Assembly (NCBI GenBank): GCA_015179025.1
Contig: WHUX01000064.1
Span: forward strand, 221,064-285,063
Length of the DNA: 64,000 bases
Origin: Terfezia claveryi
Taxonomy: Eukaryota > Ascomycota > Pezizomycetes > Pezizales > Pezizaceae
Direction: 5' to 3'
The notes beneath the pieces were generated by a model. That model saw nothing but the letters and a program-made list of their open reading frames with translations. It was not told where the DNA came from and did no database searches. This document shows, piece by piece, positions 22,397-32,408 of this stretch. The position numbers and the translations under genes were made by a program. Position 1 is the first letter of the stretch; the number at the start of each line of letters is the position of its first letter.

Positions 22397-22947
22397 TGTG
22401 TATATCTTTCTGCCGAATTGTGTGATGTATTTTGTGTTGCGTTGTGTGGGTTTCCCCGAAGTTGTTCCTCGAACAAAAATAAGAAGAACTTGAACCCGAG
22501 ATCAAATAACAATTGTCGAAATGTTCTTTGATTCTGTGATAAGTCCTTATCCATCAAAGGTCTTTGCGTATTCGATAGCGTAGAAGCTACCGTTCGAATG
22601 GCTGTACCCACGAATGCTGCTGTTGATGATTTTATCCAAGGTGAACTCAGGTCATTATATACCTGAGCAGACTGAAAACCAATCGTCATCCAAAATATGA
22701 TATCCCATGGCATACCCTTTAATGTCCAGGTACACATACTCCATAGTTCATCATAAAAAGTATATCCGAAGCTAGATAAAAGTAACAGTGATATCCGTAT
22801 CTCTATTCGTGATATCATATCGCCTTCATTCTGATGCTTTGCCGATTTCATCATACCTTCCACCATTTTCCAAATCGTTGTCCGAACTCTCCGGTCGAAG
22901 GGACCAAAAATATAGAGGCACTTCTCTCCTAACGGAGGAACATGCAC
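22357..22947 (-). CDS. Leader ORF upstream of gag in nested element (doubtful)
   Basis: A 196-codon open frame starts inside the 5' LTR and overlaps the gag start. It contains a hydrophobic stretch (RISLLLLSSFGYTFYDELWS) and a Trp/Ile-rich segment (MPWDIIFWMTIGFQ). It could encode a small membrane protein, or it could be a chance frame in the untranslated leader. No family is recognised. Confidence 0.25.
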   Translation of the reverse strand: MHVPPLGEKCLYIFGPFDRRVRTTIWKMVEGMMKSAKHQNEGDMISRIEIRISLLLLSSFGYTFYDELWSMCTWTLKGMPWDIIFWMTIGFQSAQVYNDLSSPWIKSSTAAFVGTAIRTVASTLSNTQRPLMDKDLSQNQRTFRQLLFDLGFKFFLFLFEEQLRGNPHNATQNTSHNSAERYTQWHLDQVLDRDLV

Positions 22948-23747
22948 TTTGTGACCGGTTGGTGAGAGCCACTATAGACAACGAAAATAAGGAGAGTAAT
23001 AGTAGAAGGTGATTCCGTTCAATTCATGTGATACTGTCCTCAACGCACGGCCTAAACACGCACGGAGAACAATACACGATCTCTGCTGATAAACTGCTAA
23101 CTGCTGTGCTGCTGTACACGTATCTATGTCTGCATGCCTATCTTTATCACCGCAATTTTCCACCTCTTTTATCTTCAAAAACTCTCACATGTAAACTAAT
23201 CTGCTCCCTTACTTAGGCCCTTATCACACGCGTTACCCTGTTCCTTCGTGTTATTTAATCGATCATTCTTGTGACATCCATTACCGATATCCAACATCAT
23301 CCCGACACTTCAACAGTTTTAACTTCAGTCGACAAGAACTAATTCTTTCACCTTTCGATAAAAATAGCAACTTTTTATCATAATCCGAGAGTCATACCAA
23401 AAACTGTTCGACTCTCATAATCATTTGAAAACTTTTTGCTTGCAGGGTAATCTCAACCGATTTTCGCTTTTGCCAATGACTTCATTTGCGTTGTTTAGGG
23501 TCTTCAGGAGTCTAACAATATAGCCTGATATATCCCCTAAATCAATTCTCCGCTAAACTAAATCAAAGGTAATCGAGTCGTGTGGTAATCTGAGAGTCAT
23601 ACCAAATCCTGTTCGACTCTCAAAATGTTTGAATAAATCAAAAATAAATAAATCTCAAAAAAAATAACCCAAAAAAAAAAAAATAACTAAATAAAAGATT
23701 AAATAAAAAACCAAAAAAAAACCAAAAAAATAACCATTCCCTCCATA
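22911..23747 (-). repeat. 5' LTR (sense) of nested element
   Basis: 837 bp, partner of 18000-18839. The same TATAGAGG/CCTCCATA ends; followed at 23748 by the second GCGG target copy. Confidence 0.93.
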
Positions 23748-23751
23748 GCGG

Positions 23752-25592
23752 CCCGGCAAACCCAAGGATATGGACGACCGGGACCCACAGCGTACCGTCC
23801 TCGAGAGTAGGTCGTATGCTTCACTTGTGAGGCTATGGGGCATCGAAACTTCGAGTGCCGTTCTGCTAACCCTCTTCTACGAGAGTAACAGGAACAACTT
23901 AGATCTAAATACGGAAGAACAGGAGGAATTGCACCAGGCTCAACCAGGGCCTCCGAGTTTCTGTCTGGAGGCCTACAACATCCTCAGATCCAAACTACCA
24001 CGTACGTGGAAAGAATCTCAGATGAAGAATTGAACCTCGTCCCGGAAATGGATCCAGAGGGAATGGTCACCATGTCCACAAAGATGGTGGAAATGGTAAC
24101 GAAAGACGCGGGAAATGGAAAATGGCAGCAGTTAGCCACTTATGTGAACAGTCTGAGCGATCAAGAAAGGACTTATCTGATGGCTATGGCTGATAAGCGG
24201 GTGAGAGAAGAAGATGATGAAGAGACCCCACCTAGCCAAAGAGCCAAAAGGATGGAATATCCTGCTATAGCGTACAAATCCTCCGGAGACCCATCCCTGG
24301 ATATCCCAGACTTTGTCGGACAATCAAGAGCAGGAGGGGCTGCAGGAGTCCCTCAGAACCTGGGTGATACCTCTAGGGCTTCAATGCCGAATCAATCAAA
24401 AAATGCTTCACTTCCTCATAATACCTCATTTCCCCAATCTTCCCCCGAGGCCTCAACGATCCCAAGAAGGACCCAGGGCCCCGAAAATACTTTCACCCAA
24501 CCCCTTGCACAACCCTTTATCCCCAACCCATTTTATGACATCCCGGCCAACCAATATCAACCACAATTTATTCCAACTGCTGCTATCCCAAAAAGCAAGA
24601 AAAACCGCAAAAACCCCGAACCAAAACTAAAACGACATATAAAGATGATGAGGGGACAAGATCCCTGGGATCCGGTAGAATCCCTGAGAAGATTACCAGT
24701 GGTCGGCCTGGATTTCGGAAGCTTATTCGACATGGCCCCTGAGGCTCGAATCGCCGTGGGAAAAGCGTTGCAAATGGAGAAACCCCTGGAAGCAAGGGCT
24801 CAAAAACAGAAGGAACAGACCAAGCAGAATACACCGGATGCCCCGGTAAACTCCGTAGGTATGGAACAGAGGATAACCACCGACCGCGAGGGGGGGACAG
24901 TACCTAGCAATGAAAAGGGGGTATTACAAGAACCAACTTGCCATATCATGAACTTCCATATTATTGGGGAAATTTGGGGAAAGGGGTATAGAAATGGGCG
25001 AGCTTACGAGGTGGGGCAGGTATTGATTGATGGGGGAGCAGTAGTTAATCTAATGCCCGAAGGAGTCGCAAACAGGTTAGGACTGGAATTGAGAGCTAAC
25101 GACGACATTGTCATCCGCACGGCTACTGATGAGACTCGACCCATCCACCAATGTATAAATTTCGATTTGGATATAGCCGGAGTCGTCGCCTATATCAGAG
25201 CATACGTGATCGATATTCCACAATTGTACTCTTTGCTTTTGGGGCGGAGATGGTTATACCAGGTATGGGCATTCGGGAACTATGCAGCCCACTCATATAC
25301 TATCTACGATTCCACCGAATCTCCTCATAAAGTATATCCCATCGGATCAGGAAAAAGGACATTCCTGCTGGAAATCATGCTCAATCCCTATAAACAGTTA
25401 CCACATACGGATCTTACAGACATTGAGAAAGAGGAGATCCATCTGAGAACTGGGAAAATAGAGGCAATCATTAATCGTATCGTATCGGAGGCTGAATTAC
25501 AATCCCGGTCATGGGGACTCGAAGAGGACAGTGAATTGGAAGGGGAATCGTCGGATGAAGAAGAAGAAGAAAAACAGGGAAAAGACGAATGA
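23752..25592 (+). pseudogene. Gag zinc knuckle and aspartic protease of outer element
   Basis: This continues the gag frame after the nested insertion. The true frame is not the ATG-initiated ORF at 23770 but the one carrying CFTCEAMGHRNFEC (C-x2-C-x4-H-x4-C) at 23817-23858. That frame has TAG at 23808 and TAA at 23886, each one C-to-T change from CAG or CAA. It then runs open to 25592. The middle is Pro/Asn-rich. A retropepsin-like domain follows: EVGQVLIDGGAVVNLMPEGV (active-site D-G-G in place of D-S/T-G), a following A-N-R-L-G-L, and the second half LYSLLLGRRWL (family ILGR.WL). It ends in an acidic EEEEEK tail. The stop TGA overlaps the ATG of pol (ATGA). Confidence 0.8.
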
Positions 25593-28500
25593 TAGTAAAC
25601 AAGGATCAGCTTACTGTCATTAGAGAAGTTCATGATCCAGGAGGAGTGCATAGGATAGCGAATAAGTTAGTGAGGAAGATACCTAAGGGAGTTTCGTGTT
25701 TATATTGTTTAGGGGGGAATTGTTACAGCGTTGGGCATGTGCTCAAGGATTGTATTTGTTCATGCCCATGAAGGAGGTGTCTCGATTTATCTTATTTACC
25801 ATTAGCTAGGACCTTTAAGCTTGAATATGTGATTTCCGAGTTAGAGTTCTTTGGGAAAGTTCAGAAAGGGAGTATCAGAAAGACACAATCGGAGGAACCT
25901 TGTACTTTAGAAAAATTCATACAGGAGGTGGAGGAACGGATGATGAAAGGGAGTGAAGGTAGACGGAAAAGATGGTACTCTTATAAAGAGAGCATAAACA
26001 AGGGGGAGTGTCGACGGATGATATGCACCATAACAGGGAAATATAGGGTTGAACAAGGATATTGTGGTCGAAAGAGTTGCGGGGTGTGTTTTCAGAGAGA
26101 AGGATATTGGGGTGAAGGGATAAAATTTATCCCGGAAAATCAACAAATCCAATGGATATGTGAATTTATGGAAGGAGTTAAGAGAACGGACGAGAGAGAA
26201 TCCGGGCAAGGACTGATGAAGAAGGCAGAAGTTTATGGGGTGGCATCTAAAGAAAAGAAGAAAAAATCAAGGTCTGGGGATGATTCAGTGAAGTGCAGAA
26301 AAAGGGGGAGAAGAGAAGAGACGAGCGAGAGGAGGCCTGTAGACGAGCTGGACAGCATTCCAAGTGGACATCTTATCGAACCAGGACCCGAAGAAGAATT
26401 CTTTGGGTCCCAACCCTTCACATTTCCGGTGTCCCGTCGACCTGTCAGTTTCAGACGACCATTGGAATCAGCTGTATTGGAGGATGAACAGAAAGAATGG
26501 TTTCGGTATTCTGGGATATCAGTGGGACGACACCTCAACCCGACCCAGATGCGTAAAGTCATCCAACTACTCTACACCTGGAGACATATATTTGTTGCAG
26601 ATATCGATAAACTCCCAGCAACGGATCTAGTAATACACACTATTCCGACATACCCAAATGCCAAACCTCACCGGGCCAAAGACCCGATCTATGCAGCAGA
26701 TGAAATCCGATGGCAACATGTCCATCTACCCGAATGGAGTAGAGTGATGGTGAGTCCTTGCACCTCATCCTGGGTTGCAAAAACCACTTGGGTACCGAAG
26801 AAAGAAACCTCAGTGGACCCAATCACTGGAGAACGATGGCCATTGAGAATGGTATACACTTATTGCCAACTAAATGATGCCACAATAAAGACAAATTACC
26901 CAATTAAAAGGATCGAACCGATCCTGGAAGAATTGGCGCGCCCATCACGACGATTCTTCTTCTCCAATGATGCGGCTTATGGCTTCTATGGGGTCTCTCT
27001 TTACCCTCCCTATGCGTACAAAACCGCCTTCAATACCGAGTTGGGACAGTATTGTTATCTACGAATGCCGATGGGACTAACCGGGGCCCCTGCTACTTAT
27101 GCGCGATTAAAAGATATTGCCTTCGGGACAGTTCCCGGGCCGAACGCGGAGAAAGGATTAACCCATTTTGCAGCCCTTAAGGAAATGGCCTTTAAATATT
27201 TCTGTGATGATGATTATGGGGGATCGGATACCTTCGAAGACATGTATATCTTTTTACATGAACAATATTTTCCCCGTCTGGATTGGGTATTTCTGACCCT
27301 CAAACCCACTAAATCTCATTTCTTCATGGAAAACATTGAACCACTGGGAATGCTGGTGGGAGAACATCTCAATATGGCCGGAGATAAGGTATATAGTTTA
27401 AGGGCTTCCGTAGGTAAGTCCCAGAAAATAGGTAATTTTCCAGTACCTCGGACTGGGCAAGAAGTCGAAGATTTTCTTTACCTGACCATTTATCTTAAAC
27501 AACTCATTCCGGGACGGGCGGAATATGCACGAGTAATGAAGGAAGCCATTATTCGGGGCGGACCTGGAGGAAAAATCAAGAATAAACGGGGGCGAGAGGT
27601 GGGTTTCGAATGGGGAAAAGCGCAGCAGGAATCCTTCAATCTAATCAAACAAGCTATTCGGGACAATATTGTAGTGGGGAATGATCCTGCTCGGCGGCAT
27701 TACCTGGCAGTCACTGTTTCAGATTGGGGGTTTGGTGCCGTATTCTTTCAGCTAAATCGGGAGGATGAGGAAAAACTGGAACGGGCTGGGAAGGGCTTCC
27801 CTAAGGGGCAGGAAAAAGTCATTCAATTTATTTCCCAAGGATTCTCTGACACCGAAACTAGATACTTGGGAATAGAAAAAGAATGTCTGGCAATCCTCCG
27901 AGTACTCGAAGACGTGAGATTTATAGCTCTAGCTTTGAAATTCCTCGTGGTGGTGTATACTGACTTCACTGCGCTCGTTACCATCCTGAGGAACAATGAT
28001 ACTCGGGGCCGAATAGCAGGATGGCAAGCAGAAATGGCCGAATATGATATTGATCCCCGACATGCGAGAATTAAAGAACTGGCTATTGCGGACGGGTTAG
28101 CCCGAATGCCATATGATACTATGGATTCCGCTTGGACGCGCGAACGGGAATGAGAAGATGTGCAAAGAATAACAATGGAAGAGGATAGAAACGTGCAAGG
28201 CATGGAAATAAAGGAATGGGAAGATATGGAGGAAGTTAAGGGGTTTTCGGCTAAAAATTCAATTCGATCTATGGGAATGTTCATTACTATTGGAGATGAC
28301 AGCCTTCTAATCTCATGTGATGGTTTGTGCGTGGGGAATGGGACTGCGAGGGCGGTTGCTACTATAGGGGTCTATTGTAGGAAAGATAATCCAAACAATT
28401 TCGGAGCCTATGTCCCAAAGCATCTCCCTCAAACTAATCAAACGGCCGAGCTACTTGCGTTTTTGAAAGCAGTCCAAATCGGCGGATCTGTAAATATGTC

Positions 28501-30195
28501 CTTGAAGAAACCTGGGCTGGTGATTGCATCGGACTCCGAATACGTCTGTTCCGGAGTGACCCTTTGGAGGAAGAAATGGAAGGCCAATGGTTATTATGAT
28601 ATACATAATGCGGATCTATTTTGGGAGATCGCACGGCAAATCTCGCACTTGTGAACAACGACTGGGATCGAGATCCGGGTCTGGAAGATGTCCCGGCAGG
28701 AAAACAAAAATATAGATGCCATCGCAAAGGGAGTACATCAGAGGGGTCATCCAGTTTGGGAGAAGGAGAACCAAGGAAGAGAGGATAGAGGAAGATGGGT
28801 ATTGGGGGTTGAAGAGGGGAGAGAGGAAGACGAGGGACACTTAGTTAAATGGAGGGAATGGCTTGAAGATGCTTGGTATGGAGATTTCGTTTATTACTTG
28901 CTTAAGGGGAAGCTAAAACCCAGAGTCGTGAATAGTAATACCCGGAAGCAGTTAAAACGATTGAAACTTGAGACAACCAAATATGTCCTGGAAGACTCAA
29001 ATGATGGTGGACCCAGTCTGTTATACCGAGAATCAAAGGGGGTGTTATCCCGTTGCATTCGAGAACCCCAAGTTGAACAAATCTTGCACCGATTTCACGA
29101 TTGTCATGGTCATTTTTCCCAAGGAGTGATGAATCGAAACTTGATAGGTAGATATTATTGGCCAGGTCGGTTCAAAGATGTGGCTCGATGGTGCTCTACC
29201 TGCGAAGCATGCCAGCAGCTAGGACCCCTTCGAAATTCCTCACAAATCAAAACGATATACTCTCTACAGCCTATGGATCTTATGGGGATAGACTTCTTAG
29301 GTCTGATTAATCCCCATAGCATCTCCGAATCCGTATATATCTTAATCGTTGTGGACTACTTTTCGCGGTTCTTATTTGCGCATGCTACTATGAAAAATAC
29401 GAGGGAAGCCGTGGTAGAATTCCTGGGGAAAATTAGTAGGATGTTCGGGTGGCCACTCGCATTCTATGTCGATAACGGAAGCCATTTTGTGAAGGGAAAA
29501 ATGAGAGATTTAGCTACCCGATTGTCAATCAAATTATTCACCGCACCTATCACGAATCCCGCTCGGTGGAATTATCAGAGCGCTATGTACAAATGATCTT
29601 GGCCGGACTCCGGGCTGTTGTGGAGGCCGATAAAAGGCCGGATGCCATGGCACGATGGGATGAACATCTCGACGGGATTGTGACGTCTATCAATACTCGA
29701 ATCCTGAAGGTGCATGGATATTCGCCATCCCAGTTGTTCTTAGGTTTTAACGTCCGAGTACACGAACTTGATATTACAGTAGTTGAAAGAGTCCGAAAGA
29801 TGTTGATGAAGGAAATAGTTGAAGAGGGAGTCGGACCAGACGTCCTTCAATATGAACTACGGTTGGCACAGATCGAGGAGCTTCGGGAATTGACTAGGGA
29901 GAGGGTCTTGCGAGATCAAGAGGAAAAAGAGGCGGTGGCGGCTATCCCGTGATTTACGGCCCCACAATTGGGAGATTTAGTCTTACGAAGAAGATTTAAG
30001 GTCGATAAGAGTATGGGTATGAAGCTGTATACGAAGTGGGATGGTCCATTTTTGTTGGATCGAATTGGACGTTCTGGAGTATCTGGAGACTTGAAGGATT
30101 TAAAGAGCGGGAAGATTGTGGGATGGTATGCTTTTGAAGCTTTGAAGGTTTTTGTACTACGTGAGGCTAGGGAAGAGGTTGCCGAGGTGGAGTAG
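25589..30195 (+). pseudogene. Pol of outer element: RT, degenerate RNase H, RNase H1-like domain, integrase
   Basis: One frame runs from ATG 25589 to about 29565 and, after a one-base frameshift, to 30195. TGA stops lie at 25769, 28151, 28652 and 29950, each one C-to-T change from CGA. The N-terminus is Cys-rich (CLYCLGG...GHVLKDC). RT has SSWVAKTTWVPKKE, PLRMVYTYCQLND, YKTAF, RMPMGLTGAPATYA and an active site FCDDD for the usual Y.DD. The first RNase H (about 27640-28150) has AVTVSDWGFGAVFF with Thr where the first catalytic Asp is expected, but keeps EKECLAIL, YTDFTAL and IADGLAR. The second RNase H (28280-28720) has a full D-E-D-D set at GAT 28319, GAG 28448, GAC 28532 and GAT 28715, plus W..KWKANGYYDIHNADL. 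Integrase follows: H-H-C-C zinc site (HRFHDCHGHF, CSTCEAC), MGIDFLGLI, FYVDNGSHF, then the Glu motif (LSERYVQMI) in the shifted frame, and a GDLVLRRRFKV tail. Confidence 0.88.
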
Positions 30196-30443
30196 GTATC
30201 TCTTTCAGCAGGGGTTGCTACTTTATCTATCCCGCCAGGAGTCAGGGAATGGTCGTTTGTTCCGTGGGTTGATCGTTTCGTTTAGTTGTTAATCATGTCG
30301 TTTGGTTTCGGGACATTCTTCTTCATGTTTAGCTTAAAGGGCGGGTGCTTTGGTCGAGCTGGCTGTCTACTTGATTTTTGTGGGTGGTGGACGCGCTTGT
30401 TTATTTTTCCTCTCCTTTTTGCACTCTGGTGACATTCAGTCTA

Positions 30444-30460
30444 GGAAAAATAGGGGGTGA
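30444..30460 (+). promoter_or_regulatory. Polypurine tract of outer element
   Basis: GGAAAAATAGGGGGTGA, two bases before the 3' LTR; the expected plus-strand primer. Confidence 0.7.
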
Positions 30461-30462
30461 TC

Positions 30463-30666
30463 TGACGCGCATAGATTGAAGTATAGTACTTAAAAGGGGA
30501 ATTTGTCGGGCTTGGCGAAGGTTGAGGTTTCTGGTATATAAGGTCCTGTTCTAGCACGGAAAAACGTCATGGCATCATCATCAATGAATATATATACACT
30601 TTCAGACTCCTCCAATAAGAGTGAGCTTTAGTCTGAGTGATTCATTTCTCTTTTTTTCAATTCACA
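30463..30666 (+). repeat. 3' LTR of outer element
   Basis: 204 bp; differs from the 5' LTR by A for G near position 9 and G for A near position 173. Followed by the GCGT target copy. Confidence 0.93.
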
Positions 30667-30670
30667 GCGT

Positions 30671-31273
30671 GCAACCAGACTAGGTAGCAGGAGAAGCCTG
30701 AAAAGCTTATTTTCGGCAAGCTGGGCGCGTGCCCTCTTTCATTTTATTGCCTGAACTTGACTCAGCAGTCTGGCTTCTCGTAGTCTGGTTGGCGGCTTCT
30801 CGTATCACCGCCGGGCTTCAGATATACGCTGTAGAGTGCTCAACCAGACCAATATCTATCTATATAAGGCGGTATGCCTGCACAAAACTTGAGGCAACCA
30901 GCAGCAGCGTTTCCGTGGTCTCCCACCTTCTTTCCCTTCCGTTCCTTTTTTTTTTTTTTCTTACAATTGTTGGCCTCTGGGCTGTCTTTTCAATAATACA
31001 ACCCAGTGGTGCTGTTCTATCTTCATAACCTTTGGGCCCCAGTCCTGATTTGCTCTCCCTCATTAGTCAAACCCGATTGGCCGAGAAGCAAGGATTCGCA
31101 TTTTATTCATTTACATTTGCGTCTTGGGCCCTCTCTAGTTATCTAATCCCTCCAGTAACAATCCCTCCAATTTCAATCCCTCAATTTCAATCCCAATCCT
31201 ATCCGAGGCAAATCGATCTAGATCTAGTCAGATAACCGCCTGACCAAGAACAGTGTCCGCCAGCGTTCCCATA
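30671..31273. other. Flank and probable promoter of the Cys-rich gene
   Basis: It contains an imperfect inverted pair, GCAACCAGACTA...GAGAAGCC near 30669-30696 and its complement near 30772-30798, and further AGTCTGG/CCAGACT copies. A T run lies at about 30946-30960, and CT-rich sequence precedes the gene. No ORF is supported. Confidence 0.4.
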
Positions 31274-31603
31274 ATGACCACAGGCTCACCGCCGCCGCAA
31301 CCGCAAATGGTAATGCCCGCCCTAGGCGAGACCGTTACCACCGCAGAGCGAGGCTTCTCCCCCAACTCCCATAAAGAGAAAAAGGACAAAAAGGAACATA
31401 AACACCATCATCAACGCGAGCATTCTATGGAGGCATCAGGCGACTGTCTCTTCCTCATGAATCAGTGCTGTAGTAGTTGTTTCTCAGGAATTGTTGGGGT
31501 GCTTGAATATATTTTATGTTTGAAGTGCTTCGGTGGACAAGCGCACTGCCCTTCTAATTGTTGTGATTGTTCGGGTTGTGACGGTTGCTGTTTAGATTGT
31601 TAA
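31274..31603 (+). CDS. Small cysteine-rich protein, unknown
   Basis: A 109-aa single-exon ORF starting at ATG 31274; the frame is open upstream but only with GTG. Residues 1-35 are Pro/Thr-rich, 36-55 very basic and His-rich (HKEKKDKKEHKHHHQREH), and 60-109 carry 14 cysteines in clusters (CCSSC, CLKC, CCDCSGC, CCLDC) around one hydrophobic helix (SGIVGVLEYIL). It has no signal peptide. The layout resembles small fungal proteins with a Cys-rich C-terminal module that is palmitoylated or binds metal. That is a resemblance only and no function is assigned. The gene begins 0.6 kb from the retrotransposon LTR. Confidence 0.6.
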   Translation: MTTGSPPPQPQMVMPALGETVTTAERGFSPNSHKEKKDKKEHKHHHQREHSMEASGDCLFLMNQCCSSCFSGIVGVLEYILCLKCFGGQAHCPSNCCDCSGCDGCCLDC

Positions 31604-32408
31604 TTTTAGTTTTTAGGGGGAGGAGTGGGGGAAAGAGTTGGGAGTGGGGATGAGCAGGTGAACGCACCGCTAGATCATACCACCGTGGATCATACATACA
31701 GTACCACCATGCATGTATATCATTGCCACTATCATGTGTGGGTTTTACATCTCGATAAATCAACGGCACGAACTTTTCTCCGTTATTTGAATTACTATTT
31801 CTTTGTAATGATATCCACAAGAATATGGCACCTAGTTTAAATTTTCGGTTTTTTCCCTCTGTCAAATTATCTCTTTTCTTGCTTTTAATGTCTTCATCTT
31901 TAAACCGGGTTTGATAATGGCGATTGGGTTCAGTGACGCTTGTGGCTGGGTTTGGTAACCTACATATATGAGTGAATTGCTGAAATTTCGGTTCATTGAA
32001 ACTTCTGTAACCATGAACGTGGGATGATTCTCATTTGAAAGTCCAGAAACAATATTTCTAACATTGTTACTCATGTAAATGAGATACGCCCGCGGGGTGT
32101 CCGCTGAATGGCGACTGTACATATATATTGATAGTAATAGTCAGACAAACTTCGATAACAATCGATTCTCATGAACTTGAGACAGGCCATCTATAGCTAG
32201 GCGTCTTAGTGTACGTGACTTATTACTACGTTTAGTCTACTTTTCTCCAACTATCGTACAAGTGTCTAAACTCCTAAATTGACGCCAAGAAAAGTAGACT
32301 ATAGCTAAGTACATGCATAAAGAAAACCAAAGTCAAAGACGCCGTCATGTAGCCGTGACAATTATAATATTCAAAGACCTTCCCCCACCACCACAAGATG
32401 TTACATTC
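31604..32408. other. Intergenic between convergent genes, no gene seen
   Basis: About 0.8 kb of AT-rich sequence between the Cys-rich gene (+) and the cupredoxin gene (-). Short ORFs only. Confidence 0.5.

Larger units (their letters stand above)
18000..23747 (-). mobile_element. Nested non-autonomous LTR retrotransposon lacking the pol core
   Basis: LTRs of 840 bp (18000-18839) and 837 bp (22911-23747) begin and end with related TATAGAGG/CCTCCATA termini rather than TG..CA. They are about 99% alike by eye. A 4-bp (possibly 5-bp) target duplication GCGG lies at 17996-17999 and 23748-23751. The sense strand is minus. The sense order is leader ORF, gag with zinc knuckle, a short post-integrase tail, then an extra ORF. 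No protease, RT, RNase H or integrase is present. Candidate primer site: directly after the 5' LTR the sense strand reads TTTTTGGTCCCTTCGACC, containing the usual TGG. The element must be mobilised in trans, if at all. Confidence 0.9.
16427..30666 (+). mobile_element. Ty3/gypsy-type LTR retrotransposon with dual RNase H, split by a nested element
   Basis: Two 204-bp LTRs starting TGACGCGC and ending TTCACA bound the element. A 4-bp target duplication GCGT sits at 16423-16426 and 30667-30670. The LTRs differ at two positions only, both transitions, so the insertion is recent. Domain order is gag, CCHC knuckle, protease, RT, RNase H, second RNase H, integrase, basic tail; RT before integrase makes it Ty3/gypsy-type. 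A plus-strand primer site (purine run 30444-30460) lies just before the 3' LTR. The element proper is about 8.5 kb once the nested 5.75-kb insertion (18000-23751) is removed, and removal restores the gag reading frame across the junction. The coding region carries several TGA, TAG and TAA codons and one frameshift, so this copy is not autonomous. Confidence 0.93.

Noticed and set aside
23770..24033. ATG-initiated 87-codon ORF just after the nested element
   Set aside because: It is out of frame with gag. The correct frame has the zinc knuckle and two nonsense codons and joins the upstream gag when the insertion is removed.
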